Positions 1 to 10,342 of a stretch of DNA of 64,000 nt are shown piece after piece. The stretch covers positions 1 to 64,000 of the forward strand of contig NZ_JARXVD010000007.1 in assembly GCF_029892685.1 (NCBI RefSeq), given 5' to 3'. Position numbers and translations under genes: made by a program. The DNA is from Mycobacterium sp. OTB74. GTDB taxonomy: Bacteria; Actinomycetota; Actinomycetes; Mycobacteriales; Mycobacteriaceae. The notes beneath the pieces were generated by a model. It made no database searches, was not told the DNA's origin, and saw nothing but the letters and a program-made list of their open reading frames with translations. Position 1 is the first letter of the stretch; each line of letters starts with the position of its first letter.

Positions 1-139
1 TCCAAAACGTCCGCATCCGCGCACGCAAACCCGGTCGAGAACCCACAACACTCCTCAATCAGAAGGGGTGTTGCATCGATCCCTTGAACCCGCCGACGAA
101 TTCTCGTACACAGCCCTCACATTCGAGCGCGGGAACTAC

Positions 140-478
140 CTACTGGTCGTCTTCCTCGTCCTCATCTTCGTCTTCGTCCTCTTCTTCCTCGTCCTCGTCC
201 TCGTCCTCATCGAAGTCCAGGTCGAGCGGGTCATCACTGTGGGGATCCACGGAGTACTGCTGCCAGTAGGACGGGCTGAAGTAGATCGTGTCTGAATGGT
301 CGGCATCCTCCCCGACCTGGACCCAAAGAACCTGGTCCGAAATCCCAAAGCTCAGTGCATTGGAGTACCGGATGCTGCTGTCGGCGGTGCGGATGTGAAT
401 GTCGTGTGTCACGCCAAAAGTCTTGCACCCGAACACGTCCGCGTCTGTTTGAGAATTACGCCCACAGCGTATCGACAC
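140..478 (-). CDS. Small hypothetical protein with Asp/Glu tail
   Basis: No family is recognised. The 112-residue frame has a mixed N-terminal part of about 75 residues (including VLWVQVGED and WQQYSVDPHSDD) followed by a nearly pure Asp/Glu tail of about 30 residues that runs to the stop. The tail is encoded by a microsatellite-like GAC/GAG/GAA tract at roughly 143-215, so its length could change by slippage. The start is uncertain: GTG at 478 is the longest choice, GTG at 412 would give 90 residues beginning THDIHI, and neither has a clear ribosome binding site. The region around the stop codon resembles the end of groEL1 (see findings). The mixed-composition core argues for a real gene; the poly-Ser and hydrophobic frames on the other strand are by-products of the repeat. 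Confidence 0.5.
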   Translation of the reverse strand: MSIRCGRNSQTDADVFGCKTFGVTHDIHIRTADSSIRYSNALSFGISDQVLWVQVGEDADHSDTIYFSPSYWQQYSVDPHSDDPLDLDFDEDEDEDEEEEDEDEDEDEEDDQ

Positions 479-609
479 ACAACAAAGACAGAACTTGTCC
501 GAATCCGCACGCAGATGTCACGCGTAGTTGGGCGAGGTGTTACGCGGCCTCCTTCCGGCCTGCCGACGGGGCCGCCGCCCCGACCTGATCCGCCTGGGTT
601 TGCATGTCT

Positions 610-2112
610 CTACGAAGCCGGGTCGAGGCCGAAGACTTGCACCTGAGTTGACTTGCCTTTCAACACATGCGATCCGCGGTCGGTGAGCCCGGCCCGCCGC
701 GAAGCCAGCGCCTCAACAGTCTGCTGGGTGAGAAGTATCGCGTCGCCGGTGACCTTGGTGAGCTGCTCGACACGCGAGGCAACGTTGACGGCGTCACCGA
801 TCAAGGCGAATTCGAAGTGGCCTGAGCAGCCGACTGTACCGGCGATCACTTCGCCGGTGTTGATCCCGATACCGATTCGAAGCGCGTCTTCGAATCGTTC
901 CGCTGTCAGACGCTGGATCTCCACGGCAGTACGCAGGGCAACATCGGCGTGGTCAGCAAGGTCGTTCGGCGCACCGAAAACAACCATCGCCCCGTCGCCG
1001 AGGAACTTGTTGACGTGTCCGCCGGCCTTGACGACGGCAGGCACCACGATGTCGAACAGCTCGTTGAGCCGAGCGACCGTGTCCTCCGCAGTGTTCGCCT
1101 CCGCGAACGGCGTGAAATCTCGGACGTCGATGAACATCACCGTCAACTCTCGACGCTCGCCGGTGAACACGTCGTCGCCCTGCGCCAGCAGACGCGACGC
1201 CAGGACTGGATCGACGTACGTCCCGAACGCTGCCTGAAGTCGTTGTCGCTCGGCCAAACCCGCCTGCATGCGGTTGAACGACGCCGCCAACGCACCCAGG
1301 TCGTCGTCCTGCACCACCGGCAGACGTCGGCTGTAGTCGCCCGAAGCGACCCGTTCAGTCCCCTCGGTGAGGTCGCGAATCGGTCGCAAGAACGGCGACA
1401 TCGTCATAACCGCAATCGGGCCCGAGATCAGCGTCAACGCAAGCCCGATCACAACGGAGACACCGGGGTCCTCGCGGGCGCGCTCGAAAACGGACGCCGT
1501 AAGAGCGGCCCCAGTGGCGAATCCGAACGCCACCCCGACCGTGGTGATGTTGGACCACGTGGCGAAAGTCGGGTGAGAGCGTGGCAGTGCGTCGCCAATA
1601 CCGGTGTCACCGGCGATGGCGGTTCGCGCTGGACGCAGCCCTCCTTCGGTGAAGCTGTATATGGCGATCACCCCGATGGCCGCTCCGTATGTGAGGCCGA
1701 TGATCGCGTATTGGACGAGTCGCCATTCACTTGCGCCCACGATCGTGCCGACAACGATCCCAAGGCACGGCCCCCACACCACATCGATGACGAACACGCG
1801 GCGACATGCCCTCCGCGCGTAGCGGAACGTGCCGTATAGCGCCGTCAACGGATCAACCTCGTAACCTGCTGCCCACTTTTCGATCAGCCGCAGCGGCGGC
1901 GAGCCAGGAAGAACCTGAAGGTAAGCCCGCACCAACATGCCAACGCACACGATGACGGTCGCCTCGATGTAGCGATCGGAGTGCTCGAAGGCGACGATGA
2001 GCCACGGAAAGACAAGGTAGACCGACAAACCAATGAGGTACACCAGGGCATAGATCACCCACGAATACCTCGGTCCGTACCGGTCCCACATCCATTGGAA
2101 GAAACGGTCCAT
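610..2112 (-). CDS. Membrane class III adenylyl cyclase with HAMP domain
   Basis: A 500-residue protein with the layout of the mycobacterial Rv1318c-Rv1320c cyclase group. Hydrophobic segments forming about six membrane helices fill the first ~240 residues. A HAMP linker follows (from SPFLRPIRDLTEG to NRMQAGLAERQ), then a C-terminal cyclase catalytic domain of about 170 residues. The catalytic set looks complete: metal-binding Asp residues in FIDVRDF and FLGDG, the adenine-specifying Lys in VNKFLGDG, the Asp in LIGDAVN, and the transition-state Asn/Arg in NVASR. It should make cAMP from ATP at the inner membrane in response to a membrane or redox cue. It appears monocistronic; a CAATAAC/GTTATTG dyad lies 17-43 bp before the ATG. 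Confidence 0.9.
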   Translation of the reverse strand: MDRFFQWMWDRYGPRYSWVIYALVYLIGLSVYLVFPWLIVAFEHSDRYIEATVIVCVGMLVRAYLQVLPGSPPLRLIEKWAAGYEVDPLTALYGTFRYARRACRRVFVIDVVWGPCLGIVVGTIVGASEWRLVQYAIIGLTYGAAIGVIAIYSFTEGGLRPARTAIAGDTGIGDALPRSHPTFATWSNITTVGVAFGFATGAALTASVFERAREDPGVSVVIGLALTLISGPIAVMTMSPFLRPIRDLTEGTERVASGDYSRRLPVVQDDDLGALAASFNRMQAGLAERQRLQAAFGTYVDPVLASRLLAQGDDVFTGERRELTVMFIDVRDFTPFAEANTAEDTVARLNELFDIVVPAVVKAGGHVNKFLGDGAMVVFGAPNDLADHADVALRTAVEIQRLTAERFEDALRIGIGINTGEVIAGTVGCSGHFEFALIGDAVNVASRVEQLTKVTGDAILLTQQTVEALASRRAGLTDRGSHVLKGKSTQVQVFGLDPAS

Positions 2113-2129
2113 TCGGCGAGACTAAACGT

Positions 2130-2155
2130 CAATAACGGTTGAGCTGCGGTTATTG
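2130..2155. promoter_or_regulatory. Dyad upstream of adenylyl cyclase
   Basis: CAATAAC at 2130-2136 and GTTATTG at 2149-2155 form a 7-bp inverted repeat with a 12-bp gap. It sits 18-43 bp upstream of the cyclase ATG, in the gap after the HD-domain gene, followed by two copies of GGTATTCGT. It could be a regulator site; no binding protein is recognised. Confidence 0.3.
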
Positions 2156-2190
2156 GTATTCGTGGTATTCGTCGCGCCGAGTGTGAGGCC

Positions 2191-2778
2191 TCATCCGTCG
2201 AGCGGATTGTTCTTGATGCGTTCGGCGGCATTGTTGGCAACAGATGCGGCGGCGGCTCCAGTTGGCTTGCGGCGCGCTTGGTCTTCGAAGCAAGCCAGAA
2301 ATTCGCTTCCGAACCCCAGCCGGGGATAGCGAGCGAGTACCTCTGCTCTCACCTCGGCCGAGAACTCCTCCGGCCGCTGCCCGACAACGTCCCAGCTCGT
2401 TGCAACCTGCAGCAGGTGTGACTCCGGATCCTCGGCCGCCGAGACGTCGTCGCGCATGTGCAAGACGATGATCTCCATCGCCCTGGCCGCGCGATCAGCA
2501 GTCCAACCGGCCGCCAGCCCGAACACCCATGCCAGTTCCCCGCCCGCCTCTTCAAAGGGGACTCGGTGGCTGTCGAACGGTCTGGTAAGGCCGGTGTCGT
2601 GCAGCATCGCCGCGACGTAGTAGAGCTCGTCATCGAAGACGATCCCGTGCGCAGGGCCGTACGCCGTCCCCCACAGGTACGAACGGACACAGTGGTTGAG
2701 CAGAGCGGGCGAGTGCAAGCGGGTGGCCACTGAAAGTGCAGCAGCGCTCGCCGGGGTCTGCGGGCACATCCAGTCCAT
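2191..2778 (-). CDS. HD-domain phosphohydrolase-like protein
   Basis: A 195-residue soluble protein. The HD superfamily core is visible: an early His in LLNHCVRSYLWG, the His-Asp pair in AAMLHDTGL, and a later metal-ligand candidate in IIVLHMRDD and ATSWDVVG. The overall pattern resembles cyanamide-hydratase-like HD proteins (NHCxRxYxWG), which are metal-dependent. The substrate cannot be deduced. The start ATG at 2778 begins MDWMCPQ. The next gene on the strand, the adenylyl cyclase, starts 78 bp downstream, so co-transcription is possible but not shown. Confidence 0.75.
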   Translation of the reverse strand: MDWMCPQTPASAAALSVATRLHSPALLNHCVRSYLWGTAYGPAHGIVFDDELYYVAAMLHDTGLTRPFDSHRVPFEEAGGELAWVFGLAAGWTADRAARAMEIIVLHMRDDVSAAEDPESHLLQVATSWDVVGQRPEEFSAEVRAEVLARYPRLGFGSEFLACFEDQARRKPTGAAAASVANNAAERIKNNPLDG

Positions 2779-2840
2779 CGCACCTCATCTCCTCGATCGC
2801 CAAATCAAGATAGCGCCGCGCCGCGCACACCCGACACATG

Positions 2841-2872
2841 AAAACGCCCCCGACCGTCTAGCCGGGGGCGTT
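2841..2872 (-). terminator. Intrinsic terminator after groEL1
   Basis: On the minus strand an arm reading ACGCCCCCGGC pairs with GTCGGGGGCGT around a short loop and is followed by four T residues. It lies about 80 bp past the groEL1 stop and reads in the groEL1 direction, so it is a good Rho-independent terminator for the groES-groEL1 operon. Confidence 0.8.
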
Positions 2873-2882
2873 CGTCGTGGCA

Positions 2883-2941
2883 CCGACTGTGTGGTTTAGC
2901 ACGGAATTCGATGAATCTTCGTACATAGCCCACACAGTCGG
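2883..2941. repeat. 12-bp inverted repeat just after groEL1
   Basis: CCGACTGTGTGG at 2883-2894 is exactly complementary to CCACACAGTCGG at 2930-2941, with a 35-bp gap. It begins 13 bp after the groEL1 stop and precedes the intrinsic terminator. It may stabilise the mRNA 3' end. Part of the downstream arm is shared with the repeat seen at 95-150. Confidence 0.5.
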
Positions 2942-2953
2942 GCACGGAACTAC

Positions 2954-4657
<1,704 letters not shown>

Positions 4658-4710
4658 TCACCCGCACATGCGGGGATGACCGGGGCGGGTTACACAAGGT
4701 CCTTACAGGA

Positions 4711-5010
4711 CTACTTTGCGACGACAGCCAGCACGTCGCGAGCCGAGAGGATCAGGTACTCCTCGCCGCCGTACTTGATCTCGGTGCCGCCGTACTTGCT
4801 GTAGATGACGGTGTCGCCCTCGGCAACGTCCAGGGGGATCCGCTTCTCGCCGTCCTCGTCCCAGCGGCCGGGGCCAACTGCGACGACGGTGCCTTCCTGC
4901 GGCTTTTCCTTGGCGGTATCGGGGATGACCAGACCCGAAGCGGTCGTGGTCTCGGCCTCGTTGGCCTGAACGAGGATCTTGTCCTCGAGTGGCTTGATGT
5001 TGACTGCCAC
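4711..5010 (-). CDS. groES: 10-kDa co-chaperonin GroES
   Basis: A 99-residue GroES that caps the chaperonin ring. The sequence is nearly colinear with M. tuberculosis GroES ([18 protein letters not shown] at the start, [12 protein letters not shown] at the end). A longer frame upstream of residue 1 is not conserved. The GTG at 5010 is preferred because GGAGGG lies about 8 nt upstream and the product then begins [10 protein letters not shown]. It is the first gene of the groES-groEL1 operon, with about 137 bp between the two genes, and sits 125 bp downstream of a CIRCE operator. Confidence 0.97.
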   Translation of the reverse strand: MAVNIKPLEDKILVQANEAETTTASGLVIPDTAKEKPQEGTVVAVGPGRWDEDGEKRIPLDVAEGDTVIYSKYGGTEIKYGGEEYLILSARDVLAVVAK

Positions 5011-5134
5011 GATGGAAGCCCTCCACTTGTTGGGGTTTCGATCCAGGGCCAATCCCCGGATGTCAGGTGTTCGGCAAGCGCCCTGACCACGCACCGTCGT
5101 CGCGGGTGCCGGAGCGGGGTTGGCCGCATGCCAC

Positions 5135-5166
5135 CTAGCACTCTATACAGGCGAGTGCTAGCACTC
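5135..5166. promoter_or_regulatory. CIRCE operator (HrcA site) of groES
   Basis: CTAGCACTC at 5135-5143 and GAGTGCTAG at 5153-5161 form the classic 9-N9-9 CIRCE inverted repeat bound by the heat-shock repressor HrcA. A third half-site, TAGCACTC at 5159-5166, overlaps the right arm and makes a second perfect palindrome (GAGTGCTAGCACTC, 5153-5166). It predicts heat-inducible, HrcA-repressed transcription of groES-groEL1. Confidence 0.93.
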
Positions 5167-5175
5167 AAGGGTGGG

Positions 5176-5379
5176 TCAGTGCCCGCTCATCCGAACTCGC
5201 TGAGGGCTGAAACCGGACTTCACCGGCACCTTCGGCAACGGAACGTGACCAACCCCCATGAAGGTGCCGCGCCCCAACAATTCCCCGACCCCGTCGAAGT
5301 CGCCGGCATCGATAAGCTCGGCGTAGCGGTAGAGCAATTCGGCAATGGCCACCTTGTCGCCCACATCCTGACCGGTCAT
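5176..5379 (-). pseudogene. Truncated SnoaL/NTF2-like remnant
   Basis: A 67-residue frame whose first ~40 residues (IAELLYRYAELIDAGDFDGVGELL) match the start of the SnoaL-like/NTF2 fold, which normally needs 130-150 residues. The reading frame ends after about 67 residues, right beside the CIRCE element, so the beta-sheet that forms the pocket is missing. It overlaps the tsaD stop by 4 bp, as a true operon member would. It is best read as a 3'-truncated relic; a functional short protein is possible but unlikely. Confidence 0.6.
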
Positions 5380-6401
5380 GCCACCTGACCCTTCAACACG
5401 GGCAATCCCGGGTCACTGGGCACATCCAGCGGTGACGGCTTGGCACCGGCTGCAATCAGGTGCGCGGCGAAGGAAGCGATCATGGCCCCATTGTCGGTGC
5501 ACAGCCGGGGTCGGGGGACCCGTAGCGTCAAACCTACTGCTGCGCAACGTTCTTCAGCCAGTTCACGCAGCCGGGAATTGGCCGCAACTCCCCCGGCAAT
5601 CAACAGAGTCGAGACACCGAGATCCGTGGCAGCACGAACAGCCTTGCGGGTCAACACATCTGCAACGGCCTCCTGGAAGCCAGCCGCCACATCGGCGTGC
5701 GAAGCATCAGGATGATGTTCCATGTGCCGGGCCACCGCAGTCTTGAGCCCCGAGAAGCTGAACACGTACAGATCATCGCGCGGGCCGGTCATGCCGCGCG
5801 GGAAGACGATGGCATCGCGATCACCGGTACGCGCCAGCTCATCGAGCACCCGACCACCCGGATACCCCAGTCCGAGCAATCGGGCCACCTTGTCATACGC
5901 CTCGCCCGCCGCGTCATCGACGGTACTGCCGAGTTCCTCAATCGGTTCACCCAGCGATCGCACATGCAGCAGATGGGTGTGCCCGCCGGAAACCAGCAGA
6001 CCCACGCTTTCCGGTAACCGACCATGCTCATAGACGTCGGCCGCCAGGTGCCCGCCCAGATGGTTGACGCCGTAGAACGGCACCCCCCACGCAGCCGAAT
6101 AGGCCTTGGCCGCAGCCACTCCCACCAACAGCGCCCCAGCCAGACCAGGGCCGATAGTGGCCGCGACCACGTCAGGCCGCTCGATGCCGGCGACGGACAA
6201 AGCACGACGCATGGTGGGCCCCAAGGCTTCCAGGTGGGCCCGCGAAGCGATCTCGGGTACCACGCCGCCGTACCGTGTGTGCTCGTCGACGCTGGAGGCC
6301 ACCTCGTCAGCCAGTAACGTGACGGCTCCGTCGTCAGCGAGTTCGCAGATGCCGACTCCTGTTTCGTCACAAGAACTTTCGATCGCCAGGATGATCGTCA
6401 C
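5376..6401 (-). CDS. tsaD: tRNA t6A threonylcarbamoyltransferase TsaD
   Basis: A 341-residue member of the Kae1/TsaD family. It transfers threonylcarbamoyl to A37 of ANN-decoding tRNAs as part of the TsaB-TsaD-TsaE complex. Visible motifs are the N-terminal IESSCDETG, the metal-binding His pair in [10 protein letters not shown], the ATP-site SGGHTHL and the C-terminal CTDNGAMIA. It overlaps rimI by 4 bp, so it is translationally coupled within the tsaE-tsaB-rimI-tsaD run. Full length for the family. Confidence 0.97.
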   Translation of the reverse strand: MTIILAIESSCDETGVGICELADDGAVTLLADEVASSVDEHTRYGGVVPEIASRAHLEALGPTMRRALSVAGIERPDVVAATIGPGLAGALLVGVAAAKAYSAAWGVPFYGVNHLGGHLAADVYEHGRLPESVGLLVSGGHTHLLHVRSLGEPIEELGSTVDDAAGEAYDKVARLLGLGYPGGRVLDELARTGDRDAIVFPRGMTGPRDDLYVFSFSGLKTAVARHMEHHPDASHADVAAGFQEAVADVLTRKAVRAATDLGVSTLLIAGGVAANSRLRELAEERCAAVGLTLRVPRPRLCTDNGAMIASFAAHLIAAGAKPSPLDVPSDPGLPVLKGQVA

Positions 6402-6850
6402 GAGATCTCCCTTCGCATGGTGTAAGCATCCGCCCCACTGATCCGGTAATACCGTTTGCGCACACCCATTTTCACGAATCCGACGCTCTCGTACAGACCG
6501 ATCGCAGGTTCATTGTCTGTGCGGACTTCCAGGTAGATGGTGTCACTGCCGGCGATGGCCAGTAACCGGTCCAGCAATTCCCGGCCGATGCCCCGACCCT
6601 GATACGACGGATCGACACCGATCGTGTGAATCTCGTACTCATACGGCGCGTTACGGCCCAAGCGACTGATTCCGCCATAACCGACCAATACCCGGCCATC
6701 GCGGGCCGCGACGTAATAGTTGTGCGCAGAGTCCAATTCGCGGATGAAGGCCACGGCCGGCCACGGATCATCCCCGGGGAACAGGGTCGATTCCAATTCT
6801 GCACAGCGATCAGCATCACCGGCAACCAGCGGACCGTACTCGGTACTCAC
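6398..6850 (-). CDS. rimI: Ribosomal-protein N-acetyltransferase RimI
   Basis: A 150-residue GNAT-fold acetyltransferase. The acetyl-CoA loop is seen as the RGIGRELL motif of [15 protein letters not shown], and the family Asn/Tyr pattern as [13 protein letters not shown]. RimI acetylates the N-terminal Ala of ribosomal protein S18 and, in mycobacteria, probably other N-termini. It overlaps tsaB by 4 bp at its start and tsaD by 4 bp at its end. The tsaB-rimI-tsaD arrangement is conserved in actinobacteria. Confidence 0.93.
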   Translation of the reverse strand: MSTEYGPLVAGDADRCAELESTLFPGDDPWPAVAFIRELDSAHNYYVAARDGRVLVGYGGISRLGRNAPYEYEIHTIGVDPSYQGRGIGRELLDRLLAIAGSDTIYLEVRTDNEPAIGLYESVGFVKMGVRKRYYRISGADAYTMRREIS

Positions 6851-7479
6851 GACTTCCCTCGCTCCGCAAGGGTTTTCGCATCGGGCCGACGTAGGTATAG
6901 CGGCACCAGAGCACCCGGCGGTTGATCCCAGTCCACGGCAGCGACCAGGCCGGACACCGTGGGAAACTCAGCATCCAGCCGCGGCAGATCGAACAGCGCC
7001 GCCTGCGCCGCAGGACCGGCCACCACACCCGAGCCCGGCTCCACGTCGGACGGAGCATCGACGGCCGGGCCTGCCACCCGAACACCGTCGCGGTAGCGCG
7101 CCCAATACACCTCACGCCGACGAGCGTCGGTGACTACCAACAGTTCTCCCGGGACAGCGCCGGCAACGGCGTCCAGGCTGCACACCCCGTACACCGGGAT
7201 GCCCAGGGCGTGACCATAGGCCGCAGCGGTGGCCATGCCGACCCGCAGCCCGGTGAACGGACCCGGGCCGCAACCGACCACCACGGCCGCCAGATCGTCG
7301 AATGCGGCACCCGCATCAGCCACGGCCCCAACCACATTGGGCGTCAACTGCTCGGCATGCGCACGCGCGTCAACGGTGATCCGGGAGGCCAGCACCTCGA
7401 TCCCGCAATCTGTGCGACGCGTAATACCCGCGGTGACCGCCGGTGTAGCGGTGTCGATGGCCAGAATCAAACCAGTCAC
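6847..7479 (-). CDS. tsaB: t6A biosynthesis protein TsaB
   Basis: A 210-residue ASKHA-fold protein that pairs with TsaD as a non-catalytic partner. The N-terminal LAIDTATPA and the segment VVGCGPGPFTGLRVG are typical of TsaB. It overlaps tsaE by 4 bp upstream and rimI by 4 bp downstream, so the four genes form a tightly coupled unit. Confidence 0.95.
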   Translation of the reverse strand: MTGLILAIDTATPAVTAGITRRTDCGIEVLASRITVDARAHAEQLTPNVVGAVADAGAAFDDLAAVVVGCGPGPFTGLRVGMATAAAYGHALGIPVYGVCSLDAVAGAVPGELLVVTDARRREVYWARYRDGVRVAGPAVDAPSDVEPGSGVVAGPAAQAALFDLPRLDAEFPTVSGLVAAVDWDQPPGALVPLYLRRPDAKTLAERGKS

Positions 7480-7967
7480 GCGCGGCTCCAGTGCCAGACG
7501 GCGGTGCGTGTGTCATTGTCGGCACGCTCCAACCGGATATCGAGATGGCTGTCGGACAATCTCTCTGCGAGCCCCTCGCCCCACTCCACGACAACCACCG
7601 CGTCATCCAGGTCGGTATCCAGGTCCAGCGAGTCGAGTTCACCGATGAGGTCCGTGCTTCCGGAGTCCAGCAGCCGGTACATGTCGACGTGGACCATCGC
7701 GGGCCGACCCAGACGCCGGGCCGCATGCACCCGCGCCAGCACGTACGACGGTGAGGTCACCGGCCCATCGACATCCATACCTACGGCAATCCCCTTGGCC
7801 AGCATGGTCTTTCCAGCGCCGAGCGGTCCGCTCAGTACCACCACGTCGCCTGCGTTCAACTGCTCGCCGAAGCGTGCGCCCAGCTCCCTGGTGTCGGCCT
7901 CGGTGGCCAGTTCGGCGCTGCCGCGCAGGAGGCTGTCTTCAGGGCGCCGTTCTTGTGAATCATCCAT
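7476..7967 (-). CDS. tsaE: t6A biosynthesis ATPase TsaE
   Basis: A 163-residue P-loop ATPase that turns over the TsaB-TsaD complex. Walker A is clear in LSGPLGAGKTMLAKG (near residues 44-58), followed by the switch region GPVTSPSYVLARVH and the Walker-B-like HVDMYRL and VVVEWGEGL. The N-terminal ~20 residues are a poorly conserved acidic lead. It overlaps the upstream hydrolase gene by 8 bp. Confidence 0.95.
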   Translation of the reverse strand: MDDSQERRPEDSLLRGSAELATEADTRELGARFGEQLNAGDVVVLSGPLGAGKTMLAKGIAVGMDVDGPVTSPSYVLARVHAARRLGRPAMVHVDMYRLLDSGSTDLIGELDSLDLDTDLDDAVVVVEWGEGLAERLSDSHLDIRLERADNDTRTAVWHWSRA

Positions 7968-9093
7968 CGCTACGTGCCCTTTTTCGCAGTCGCCGGGTGA
8001 GGGCCACCAACCGGGAAGGCGTCGCCCGCTCGACGAACCGCACCAGTGCGTCGTTGATCAACTCGGGTTGTTCCATATGCACCATGTGCCCGGCACCCTC
8101 TGCTATCACGAGTTCGGACTTCGGCAACTGGCGCGCCATCGCCTTCGACTTGGCCAGTGGCGTCAGCAGATCCTGGTCGCCGCAGGCGATCAGCGCCGGC
8201 AGCTTCGCCAGCACCGGCAGCGCGCCCGCTTCGTCGTGTACCTCAAGTGCGTGCAGAAACTCCACCATGGTCCGAACCGGAGTGTCGTGCATCATCTTTT
8301 CGGCGTAGGCCACCACCGCGGGGCTGACCAGCGTGTCACCGAATGACGCGGCCTTGAGCACCGGACTGATCACCGCACGCGCCGCACCGCGCCCTCTGGT
8401 CACCGCACCAGGCGCGAACCGAACAGCGGCTTTGGCCGCCTCCAGCGCGGGGTTCTGCAGCACCTCGCCCAGTGGAGACCGCGAAACACCTTGCGCGGCA
8501 GAGGCGATGATCGCCACACCGCACACCCGGGAGGGATAGCGCTGAGGGAACTGGCGGGCATGGGACAACACAGTCATGCCACCCATCGAGTGCCCGACCA
8601 GCACCACCGGACCGCGCGGAACCATCACCCGCAGTATCGATTCCAGATCCTGACCGAGCTGCGGCACGTTGTAGGAGCGTGCCGGCCCCGACGACGAGCG
8701 GCCGTGCCCCCGCTGGTCGTAGAACACCATGCGAACCTGATCACCCCACCGCTCAGCCAACCGATCTCGCTGAAAGTGAAAGGACCCCATGCTGTTACAG
8801 AAGCCATGCGCGAACACGACGGTCAATCGGGCATCGCTGGGACCGACCTCACGTACCGCCAGCGGCACACCATCATTGGCAGTGATGACACAACCACGAT
8901 CGGCGTCCAACAGCGTGAAATCCTCACCGGCGTAAGGATCCTCGCCAATCCGACGTCGGATCGATCGTGCCAGGCTGACCCCGGCGACCGACCCGACTGT
9001 CGTGATGCCGGCCACCCCGGCCAACCAACGAACATCTTTGCGGTCGTCACGTCGCCCTGAGATCTTGTTGGCGCCTATCTTGTTGTCGCTCAT
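7960..9093 (-). CDS. Alpha/beta-fold hydrolase
   Basis: A 377-residue serine hydrolase of the alpha/beta superfamily, substrate unknown. The oxyanion segment FAHGFCNSMGSF, nucleophile elbow VGHSMGGM, acid candidate in IACGDQDLLTP and catalytic His in EGAGHMVHMEQ are all visible. An N-terminal hydrophobic segment (LAGVAGITTVGSVAGVSLA) may anchor it to the membrane. The longer frame to 9189 would overlap alr; ATG at 9093 (MSDNKIGANK) lies 5 bp after the alr stop and is preferred. The position between alr and tsaE matches the M. tuberculosis order. Confidence 0.88.
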   Translation of the reverse strand: MSDNKIGANKISGRRDDRKDVRWLAGVAGITTVGSVAGVSLARSIRRRIGEDPYAGEDFTLLDADRGCVITANDGVPLAVREVGPSDARLTVVFAHGFCNSMGSFHFQRDRLAERWGDQVRMVFYDQRGHGRSSSGPARSYNVPQLGQDLESILRVMVPRGPVVLVGHSMGGMTVLSHARQFPQRYPSRVCGVAIIASAAQGVSRSPLGEVLQNPALEAAKAAVRFAPGAVTRGRGAARAVISPVLKAASFGDTLVSPAVVAYAEKMMHDTPVRTMVEFLHALEVHDEAGALPVLAKLPALIACGDQDLLTPLAKSKAMARQLPKSELVIAEGAGHMVHMEQPELINDALVRFVERATPSRLVALTRRLRKRARSDG

Positions 9094-9098
9094 CGCAT

Positions 9099-10265
9099 TT
9101 AGCCCGCCGACCCGCGATATGTGCGCGTCACTCTGCCCTTCGGACTGGTGACAATCTCGTAGTTGATGGTGCCGAGCGCATCGGCCCAATCCTGCGCGGT
9201 CGGCTCTCCGTCGGCTCCGGACCCGAACAGAATCGCCTCGTCGCCCACGTTCACGCCACCACCACCGGGACCGAGCTCGATGACGAACTGGTCCATACAG
9301 ATTCGGCCGACGTTGCGGAAGCGGGCACCGTTGATCATCACCTCGATGCGGCCGCTGAGGTTACGGAACACCCCGTCGGCGTAGCCCATGGGGATCAGCG
9401 CGACGGTGGTGTCCCGGTCAGCGACCCAGGTCAGCCCATATGAGACCCCGTCACCAGCATGGATCGAACGCACGGCTGCGACCGGAGCTTTCAACGTCAT
9501 GGCCGGCCGCAGTCCCATGTCACCGAGATGCGGTATGGGCGTCTGCCCGTACACCGCGATGCCGGGTCGGACCATGTCGAATGCCAGGTCGGGTCGAGTC
9601 AGGGCGGACGGCGAGTTGCTCAAGTGGGCCACCTCGAATCTCACCCCGGCCTTTGACGCCTGCTGACGGGCCGCAGTCAGTCGCGCTGCCTGCAGGTCGT
9701 TCATCGGGTGGTCGGGCTCGTCGCCGCAGGCCAGGTGGCTCATGATGCCGCGGGGTCGCACAGCTCCCTCGGCCGCCGCCCGACCAAGTGCCACCAGCAG
9801 ATCGGGGTACTCGGCGGGACTGACACCATTGCGGCTCAGACCGGTGTCGATCTTGACGCTGACGACTGCGCTGACGCCGGTGCGTCGCACGGCGTCGAGG
9901 AGGTCCTCGAACTGGCGTACCGATGACACCGCGATCTGGACATCGGCGGTCAGCGCCTCGGCGAAATCCGTCCCGGGCACGTTCATCCAGGACAACACCG
10001 GCGCCGTGATGCCGGCCCGGCGCAGGGCCAGCGCTTCGGTCACGCTCGTGACGCCCAATTCGGCCGCGCCTGCCGCCACTGCGGCGCGTGCCACTTCCGC
10101 TGCGCCGTGCCCGTAGCCGTCCGCCTTGACCACGGCTATCACCTCTGCGCTACCGGCCCGCTCCCGCAGCAGTCGCACATTGTGCACAATGGCACCTAGG
10201 TCGACCAGCGCTTGCGTGGTCAGAGCGGGGGCCAGCAAATGATCTGGGTCGAAGTGCGCGGTCAT
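9099..10265 (-). CDS. alr: Alanine racemase
   Basis: A 388-residue PLP enzyme that makes D-alanine for peptidoglycan. The PLP-binding Lys is in [11 protein letters not shown] and the catalytic Tyr region is [10 protein letters not shown], with the GRICMDQF signature near the C-terminus. It is the target of D-cycloserine in mycobacteria. Full length. It lies in the minus-strand housekeeping run, 77 bp downstream of gadB. Confidence 0.97.
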   Translation of the reverse strand: MTAHFDPDHLLAPALTTQALVDLGAIVHNVRLLRERAGSAEVIAVVKADGYGHGAAEVARAAVAAGAAELGVTSVTEALALRRAGITAPVLSWMNVPGTDFAEALTADVQIAVSSVRQFEDLLDAVRRTGVSAVVSVKIDTGLSRNGVSPAEYPDLLVALGRAAAEGAVRPRGIMSHLACGDEPDHPMNDLQAARLTAARQQASKAGVRFEVAHLSNSPSALTRPDLAFDMVRPGIAVYGQTPIPHLGDMGLRPAMTLKAPVAAVRSIHAGDGVSYGLTWVADRDTTVALIPMGYADGVFRNLSGRIEVMINGARFRNVGRICMDQFVIELGPGGGGVNVGDEAILFGSGADGEPTAQDWADALGTINYEIVTSPKGRVTRTYRGSAG

Positions 10266-10342
10266 GTTGGCACGATTCTCCCAGACGCCGCCGCACCTGC
10301 GTCGGCATCAGTGCCGTGGCACGCCCCACCCGGGCTGGCAGA

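Noticed and set aside
84..269. Poly-Ser and Val/Leu/Phe-rich open frames on the plus strand
   Set aside because: They are the antisense reading of the Asp/Glu codon repeat of the minus-strand gene and have no non-repetitive core.
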